NCBI GenBank assembly: GCA_001247695.2
Contig: LGRX02035477.1
Location: forward strand, 31,067 to 95,066
Reading direction: 5' to 3'
Length of the DNA stretch: 64,000 nt
Source: Cymbomonas tetramitiformis
Taxonomy: Eukaryota; Chlorophyta; Pyramimonadophyceae; Pyramimonadales; Pyramimonadaceae
The notes under the pieces are model-generated. The model did not search any database, was not told the origin of the DNA, and was given only the letters and a program-made list of their open reading frames with translations. Position numbers and translations under genes: made by a program. This document shows positions 58,071 to 64,000 of the stretch, piece by piece; within the stretch, counting starts at the first letter, position 1, and each line of letters begins with the position of its first letter.

Positions 58071-61049
58071 ATGTGGCAGACTCACGTGTGTCTCGTCGTC
58101 GTGCTCCTGGCCTTTCTTGTGGCGAATGCACCGAGTTTTGTGCTTTGTGAGGCAAACCATAGATATCGAACTTACCGAAAGATACCGGATCTATCTTTGG
58201 TAGAGCCGGTATCTTTGGTACCGGCTCTGGGAAATGTTTCTCGAGGGACACGACGTCAACGCTATCACCGATTCAGGACGCCCTTGGACGCCAGGAAGCA
58301 CCCTCCTCCGAGAGGCGCCTCTCAGCTTGAACAGAAACACGGGGTTATTCACTTGCGCAACGGATGCGTTCGAGCAGAACCTCAAGAGAGGATCACTATC
58401 TATCTTTATGGACGAGATCCAACGACTCCAACACCTCCCTTTATGATTTGGATAAAGGTCAACAGCTCGGCGGAGAACCTCACGCAATGGCCTGCCAATG
58501 CTAGCGTATGGGACCTGCCCGAGGCACCACTCCTGCAAGCAGGCCCGACAGGAAACGTGAATCACTGCCTTCACGATGTGGTGCTATCGCTGTTGACGTC
58601 GTACAGAAGCCCGGAGGAGCACGGGCTGCCCACATCCACGCTATTTGTGACCGAGCCCAATAGCCGCTGGTGCTTGGAGCACTTGCGCGCCCTGTTCATC
58701 TCACCGCCTTCTCGCAACGCGCGCCGCGGAACACCTGCACTCAAAAGACCGAGTGCAAATAGGCATGAAGGTCAACACAAGTTGGACCCCATCGTGAGGC
58801 TGGCGCCTGGCCTTAACTGCTTTCGCCAAGCAACGTTGGCATTACCGATGTATAACAGGTAAACCTGGTGCATTATTGAGCCATGCTTACATAAGCTGCT
58901 CTGACCCCTGGGATGCACTTGTTGAGAGATCAACGCTCTTCAACTGCCGATATTCAAGTTTCGGTGTACGGAAATAACTTTTTGAAGCAATGGTCAGTAA
59001 TCGAACCATTGATGTCACGTTCAGAGATGGCAGTGTGTGACTATTCAGCATGTCACTGTTCGAGCGCGACCACAGGCGGTCAAGACACAAACCTCACGGA
59101 TAAACACAAATTAGGTCAATTAAATATGATCCACACCTTCATAAAAAGATTTGTGATTGAATTTGCCATTTGCTCCTTGGAACCAGTATTGAGGACCGCC
59201 ACTGCCGTCTTGGACGCCACTTGGACGCCCCGAGGCACCCATGTGTGCCACGGAAGTGCACCTCTGACCCTGGCGCCCAACTGTGCCGCGGAAATGAGCC
59301 TCCGCCCCTAGCGCCCACAAGGGCGAATGTGCCGTGTGCCCCCGCCCCTGACACCTATATGTGCCGTCGAGTTGCTTCCCTGGCGCCCGTCTGGTCGATG
59401 CTTTCTGTCCGCGAAATTTAGGCTGTATGGGCTGCTTGGTCTTCCTCCCGCAGATACTTCAGTGCAGAGAAGATACCACCTGCCCATCTGCGCAAGATGC
59501 GGCGCGCGCTCTGGGAGAAGATGCTCGGACTGCCGGAGGAGGAATACGATGAAGCGAAGTTGACAAACAGCGCAGAGGGGCCCCTCGCCCACAGGGTATT
59601 GCTCATTGGGGGACGCGTTGGTGAAAGAAGGAGGGTGTTACTCAACTTTGAGGACGTCATTCAGCACGTTACAAGCGCCTGGGGTACTAATTTCGATTCC
59701 ATCATTCGGACGCCGAAATTATCTTCACTTACTCCGAGAGAGCAGGCTCGCCTCTTCTACAATGCCACGGTGCCTCCCACTGTCTGTGGGTTTGCGCGGC
59801 TTGCTCGCACCAGGGTGGTCACGACCATGCATCCCTCCGACATCCCCCACCACCCAGCCCAGCACGGCCACAGGGCCCATGCACTCAGGCTGTCATAAAA
59901 CCGTCGTCTCCCATGATGCCCATCCGCCTTTAAGGTGAGCGCTGGAAGGAAAGGCGGCAGGCTTGTGCGGGGCGCGCGCTGGTAGCAGCTGCAGGCAGGC
60001 TGCAGGCTGTCCAGGAATAACACAGGAGGGTGTGGGAGCTCTGGTCATCGCAGGGGGTGCTGCAGGTGGAAAGAGGGGGCCCTAACATCAGGGGTGGGGA
60101 GCTCTAGTCCATGTAGGTGGTGCTACAGGTAGAGGAAGGGGCGCCTAACCCCGTTGGGAGTGGGGGAGCTCGGGTCCTTGCAGGTGGTGCTACAGGTGGA
60201 GGGAGGGCATATGGGGAATATAGTGCACTGCCGGCCGGGGACCACGGTGATAGAGATGTCCGGGGGCTGGCTGGGGCCAACCTGGGAGAAGTTCGGGATT
60301 CTGACCTCTGCGCTCGGGCTGAGGCACCACCTGTTTGTGTCCTCACATCTCGCGTCGAAAGTTTCCGTCGCGCATTCCGCTAGCTTCAACGTGTCCCTGC
60401 CCGCCATTGATTGCATCATGGAGACCGCAGTGCTTGGTCGGGCGGCTCCCGCCCTCTGCTCCGGAGATGATGGGATGCTGCATGACCGTCCCGTGGCATC
60501 CACCCTGCCCTTCGCGGGCGCCCCCTCCAGCGAGGAGGCCGGTGGTCGCGACAGCCTGAAGGCTCAAAAGAGGCTGGCGGCCATGGAGGGCCTCGCCATC
60601 GTGGTGCACACACACACCGAATACAGTCTGGCGTGGGGGCCCTCCTTCGACCTGTTTGAGCGGTTCCTGATCGACACCGGGCGAGCTTATGGCGCGCCTC
60701 GAATTCCATTCATCTTATGCATCAACGAGCGCACCGTGGACCCCCGTATCCCCTACTGGGTCCAACAGATCGTCTACCGAGAGCAGGGCGAACTCGGATA
60801 CTTCTTCAACAAGTCCCTGTCGTGCTTGGAGCAAGTGCAAGTGCGGCCCATGTCCCCTAGCAACCCGCACCCCCAACCCCACCCCCTTATTGCGGGACGA
60901 AATGGGGGGAGATCGTGTAGGGCGTTAGGTCTGTGTGGGGCGTTAGGACTGTGTGGGGCGTTAGGACTGTGTGGGGCGTTAGGACTGTGTAGGCCTCGCT
61001 TTTCGAGAATATGCTCTCCGAATACGATGCGCTGCACGCTGTCTACTGA
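58071..61049 (+). CDS. GT61-like glycosyltransferase, four exons, secretory pathway
   Basis: Exons 58071..58858, 59454..59769, 60184..60834 (or 60840) and 60993..61049 join without frame breaks (about 603-605 aa). Exon 1 starts with a signal anchor (VCLVVVLLAFLVANAPSFVL) and holds NVNHCLHDVVLSLLTSYRS, like the GT61 'HxxxD' region. Exon 2 gives RRVLLNFEDVIQHV and FYNAT; exon 3 continues VVLQVEGGHMGNIVHCRPG and TTVIEMSGGW, the typical GT61 end where an HGA-like site precedes the glycine-rich loop. Exon 4 adds 18 residues and a TGA. GT61 enzymes (beta-1,2-xylosyltransferase, EOGT, POMGNT2) act in the ER or Golgi on glycoproteins or cell-wall glycans. The donor GTGCCT of exon 2 is weak. The family is judged from motif layout; the substrate is unknown. 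Confidence 0.7.
60045..60215 (+). repeat. Triplicated intron-exon boundary of the glycosyltransferase gene
   Basis: Three units about 60-72 bp apart repeat the exon 3 acceptor (GCAGGTGGTGCTACAGGTGG in the last): near 60050, 60112 and 60181. Only the third leads into an open frame. Confidence 0.7.
60915..60992 (+). repeat. 18-bp tandem repeat in the last intron
   Basis: About four copies of GTGTGGGGCGTTAGGACT directly precede the exon 4 acceptor. Confidence 0.85.
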
Positions 61050-61309
61050 TCAAGTAAATTTGCCTACGACAGTGCCTGACGCCTTGACTGGGCGTGCCAC
61101 CTGCCACCAGCAAGCTGTGCAAGTGTGTGGCCTCGGCACGGCTTCGCGAGAATGGAGATCCGAGCTGCGCAGAAATCGAAGGGACCGCTTCTGCTGCTGC
61201 GCCCGTATGATTGCAGCAATGCCAGGGATCGGACGCTTCAGCGTAGCATAGCACCCCTCCGGCAAGCAGGAGTATTGTGTGTTCGTTATGGGATCCCCCA
61301 CTCCAGAAT

Positions 61310-61402
61310 TCAATGGTGGAAACAGCTCCTGCATCACCGCGCTCAATAGGGATGATCAATGGTGGAAACAGCCCCTGCATCACCGCGCTCGATAGGGATG
61401 AT
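61310..61402 (+). repeat. 46-bp tandem duplication
   Basis: Two copies of CAATGGTGGAAACAGC...GATAGGGATGAT stand head to tail. Confidence 0.8.
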
Positions 61403-61549
61403 CAAGCCATCTCATTCCATGGCGGCCCACTCTATAGGAAGCAAATCTGGAAGCGCCCCCAACATTTCTCGGCCGTACTCCTCTACCTCCTCTCGCATCA
61501 CCTCTAACAGGACACCCCACTACCAAAACGCAAGGCCTGGGATTGGCAC

Positions 61550-63023
61550 CATCGCTCAGCCGCCGCCCACAAGCCGAGGCATGTCCAAGCGTGCTGAGGG
61601 CCGGCAATGTGGCAATGGCAATACACGGGCACGGAGCTCCCCCACTAGCCTCACCATCTCTGCTGTGGCTACAAGAACCTCATCCGCAAGGACCCTGGAA
61701 AAGTCGATGTAGCCAAACTCCATCTGCACACTCGGTTTCACCTCCGGAAAGCGGTGGAGGCCCCCCTCGTTCGAGTATTCCGCCGACAAGAGCAGTTCGA
61801 CGTGAAGGCCAACTGCAAATACCTTCTCTGCATATGTCATAGGCCATAGGCCATAGGTTGCATATTCAGCAGCAACCGCCGGTGGAGGGCCCGGAAGGAA
61901 GGCATCATCCAATTAATCGAAGTCGTTCACACCAGGATGCCTCTCCCGAACCCGCTGTAGTATCACCGACAGTTATGGGGAAGTAATGAGGAACTCTCGC
62001 CGTATGGGAAACTCTGGTAAAGGGGGCCACGGGGAACTCTGGTGAAGGGGGCCCACGGGGAACTCTGGTAAAAGGGGGCCACGGGGAACTCTGGTAAAGG
62101 GGGGCCACGGGGAACTCTGACTCCCTCGACTTAACGAATCGCACCGCTGTCCCTTCCAGTGCTCCCCGGCCAAAAGCCAAAGATTGCTCTCCACCTCATG
62201 GCACAAATCGGTCCACGCCCACAAGCTCCGAGAAGCCCTCCCGTCTACCTCAAGCATCGGCTCTGGACGCACCACAATAGAGGCGTTCCTGGTATCCACC
62301 CCGGCGAGCGGGAACCCACTCTGCACACCGATCACGAGCTGCCCCCGCATCGTATGAACTGCACCTCCATTCCAATTTTAAACGACACCCCAATATGTGC
62401 GTCCCGCTACCACTCCTTGCCAGCACCCCAGCGTCCACAGAAGCGCTCCCCCACCTTGCCTGTAAATGACTTTCGAAGCTCGCTTGCGTTGGACTTCCCC
62501 ACATGCCATCGGGCAGACGTGGACACCCTCGCGGGTTGCCCTTCCGCCGGGCCCCTAAGCACCCGCCAACCGCCATCAGCCCCTCCTCAGGAGCACGACC
62601 TACCACAAGATACGGCAAGTTGCACATCCCCAGTAGAGCATCCCGCCCAGCGAAGACATGATGCCCCTGCCAGTGCTCCCACCGCCACTGCAAGCTCCCC
62701 GACCCTGAAGCCTGTGGCGCATCCTCACATCGCCGATTCCCCCCAGTCCAACTCGATCGCCGGCGGGGCTCCCGCAGCCTTTGCCGACGCTCTGCCAACC
62801 CCCACTGGGTGCAGCTGATTCCGCTTCTCTGTGCACAGTCTCCCCCGTCACCTGAGCCGGGGCTGCCAGCTTGGCCGCCTACAACCGCTCCACAGCCTGC
62901 CTTAGCTGACCTGCCTTTACCAGGCTCATGGCATCCTGGAGTGCCGGCCCATCCCGCACATCGGGCCACTATCTGCTGACCGCCCGGGGCCGCAGCAAGC
63001 AACCAGTCCCATGCGCCCTTCAT
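61550..63023 (-). pseudogene. LINE with restriction-like endonuclease, copy 3 (heavily decayed)
   Basis: On the minus strand, SLQWRWEHWQGHHVFAGRDA (about 62690) matches SSQWRWEHMWAVHVSGGRDA of copy 1. SLWAWTDLCHEVESNLWLLA (about 62220) and DDAFLPGPP (about 61900, end of a YLDD box) follow in the right order. Frames change repeatedly, and a short tandem repeat (62007-62119) interrupts the RT. It is an old relic. Confidence 0.7.
62007..62119. repeat. ~26-bp tandem repeat within the LINE relic
   Basis: Five imperfect copies of GGGGAACTCTGGTAAAGG, with spacers. Confidence 0.85.
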
Positions 63024-63520
63024 GAAGCCAGCCCAGCGATAGCTTTTGGCACCGTCATCTCCTCCTCCGATTTATAGCTGAAGCGTCAGCTGTAAGCCCC
63101 GGCATGTCACGGCCCTACTACAACACCTGGGGATATTACGCTCTTCGGAGTGGTAGTTGACTGGCTTCATTTCATGTGTCACCTAGGAAGTTTAAGAAAC
63201 TAGGGTGCTTCAGGCATTTTTTGGCTCCCGGTATTTTCCCTCTCATCAGTCACTTCAGTTCTGAGCGATCTCAAGGTTGCTTGATCTAGTTGTTACAGCA
63301 TGAAGGGTTGATTGTGCGGCCGGCTGTGGTCAACTTAACAAGGCCTCGCGGCTCCATGACTCAGGGTTTAGACGTGACATGCCGGCATGAGACGCGCCTC
63401 ATCAAGGGATATACGCATGGGATGAGGTGTGTGCGCATCTCAAGTATATTTGACATGCGAAGGCTTCGATGCATATTATGAATGATATATGATAATGATA
63501 TTAGTTTGTATATCATATAT
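63024..63520. other. No recognisable gene
   Basis: A short unremarkable frame at 63290-63481 has no domain. Confidence 0.4.
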
Positions 63521-63935
63521 TATCGTATGATGTTGTACGTTGTATACATATGTATATGTTATGACATTAGCGCGCCTGTGCTGGAAGCATTGGCATGAGC
63601 GCACCTGTGCTGCTGATTTAAGCACAGGCGCTCCCATGCCAATGACTCCAGCACAGGTGCGCTCATGCCAAAATTCCGGCTGGCATATGCCAGCGGCGCG
63701 CTCCTGCTAGGGGAGGGTCACGCTATTTGGCATGAGGGCGCTCGTGCCAAAGGTTCCAGCACAGGCGCGCCCGTGCCAATGATTTGAGCACAAGCGCGCT
63801 CATGCCAATAATTTGAGCACAGGCGCGCTCATGTCAAAATGCGCTGGCATATGCCAGCGGCGCACTCATGCTGTAACTGTTATAGTAACATATATATATG
63901 TACAACGTTGTATATATATCTGGTTCACTCTGAGA
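63520..63935. mobile_element. Inverted-repeat unit with satellite core
   Basis: AT-rich imperfect inverted repeats (GTTGTACGTTGTATACATAT at the left; its approximate complement around 63890-63920) enclose 15-25-bp words such as GCACAGGCGCGCTCATGCC and CTGGCATATGCCAGCGGCG, in both orientations. It resembles a foldback MITE; no target duplication is identified. Confidence 0.5.
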
Positions 63936-63939
63936 GCTG

Positions 63940-64000
63940 GACAAGTAGTGCAGTGGTTGGTGCAATGAGGTGGATGAGTAGGGCAGTGGTTGGTATAATG
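63940..64000 (+). repeat. Short tandem repeat at the window end
   Basis: AGTAGNGCAGTGGTTGGT is repeated twice, about 34 bp apart. The word resembles a tRNA A box, but the window ends before a B box could be seen. Confidence 0.4.

Noticed and set aside
62159..62818. 219-codon plus-strand frame
   Set aside because: The opposite strand has recognisable RT motifs of the LINE relic in the correct order; the plus frame is a shadow.

Overview
The window looks like a stretch of nuclear DNA from a eukaryote, most likely an alga or another protist. Several genes only read through if GT-AG introns of about 86-600 nt are removed. Some families present are eukaryotic: a cellular RNA-dependent RNA polymerase, a GT61-like glycosyltransferase, a DIRS retroelement and several LINEs. 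A giant LINE with protease, APE endonuclease and RNase H, together with methyltransferase-bearing DIRS elements, recalls green algae, but the lineage is a guess. Most of the window is nested mobile DNA.

Layout. 0.6-1.1 kb: two exons of an unidentified coiled-coil gene (minus strand). 3.1-14.8 kb: a very large LINE (minus strand; ORF1 456 aa, ORF2 3167 aa) flanked by TA-bordered inverted repeats that resemble a Tc1/mariner-type element. 14.8-20.2 kb: an older LINE 3' UTR split by a 4.9-kb LTR element with 169-bp LTRs and AAAAC target duplications; its gag-like gene is itself broken by a 5'-truncated LINE and a hAT-type MITE. 20.4-20.65 kb: another hAT MITE.

20.7-31.2 kb: a 10.5-kb unit bounded by a perfect 28-bp inverted repeat. 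It carries a spliced 1019-aa protein with an RNase H-like (DUF7869-like) region plus a SAP-like motif, and on the other side of a palindrome-rich divergent promoter region four unrecognised genes, the last a four-exon coiled-coil gene. This is the best candidate for a new mobile system.

31.2-34.2 kb: an LTR-like remnant and a LINE C-terminal fragment cut in two by a 2.4-kb hAT-type element full of satellite repeats. 34.2-37.7 kb: decayed minus-strand ORFs of unknown function, with a 506-bp Tc1/mariner-type MITE. 39.4-41.6 kb: an intact 722-aa cellular RNA-dependent RNA polymerase (RDR) gene. 42-47.3 kb and 53-55.8 kb: two broken copies of a LINE with a restriction-like endonuclease, and between them a DIRS element (47.4-52.7 kb) with split direct repeats, RT, RNase H, adenine-methyltransferase-like, Tudor-like and tyrosine recombinase regions. 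58.1-61.05 kb: a four-exon GT61-like secretory-pathway glycosyltransferase. 61.5-63.0 kb: a third decayed LINE copy (minus). 63.5-63.9 kb: a satellite-bearing inverted-repeat unit.

The only host-like genes are the coiled-coil exons, the RDR and the glycosyltransferase. Two unrelated retroelements, the giant LINE and the DIRS element, both carry an NPPF/NPPW adenine-methyltransferase-like region, which is the most surprising shared theme.
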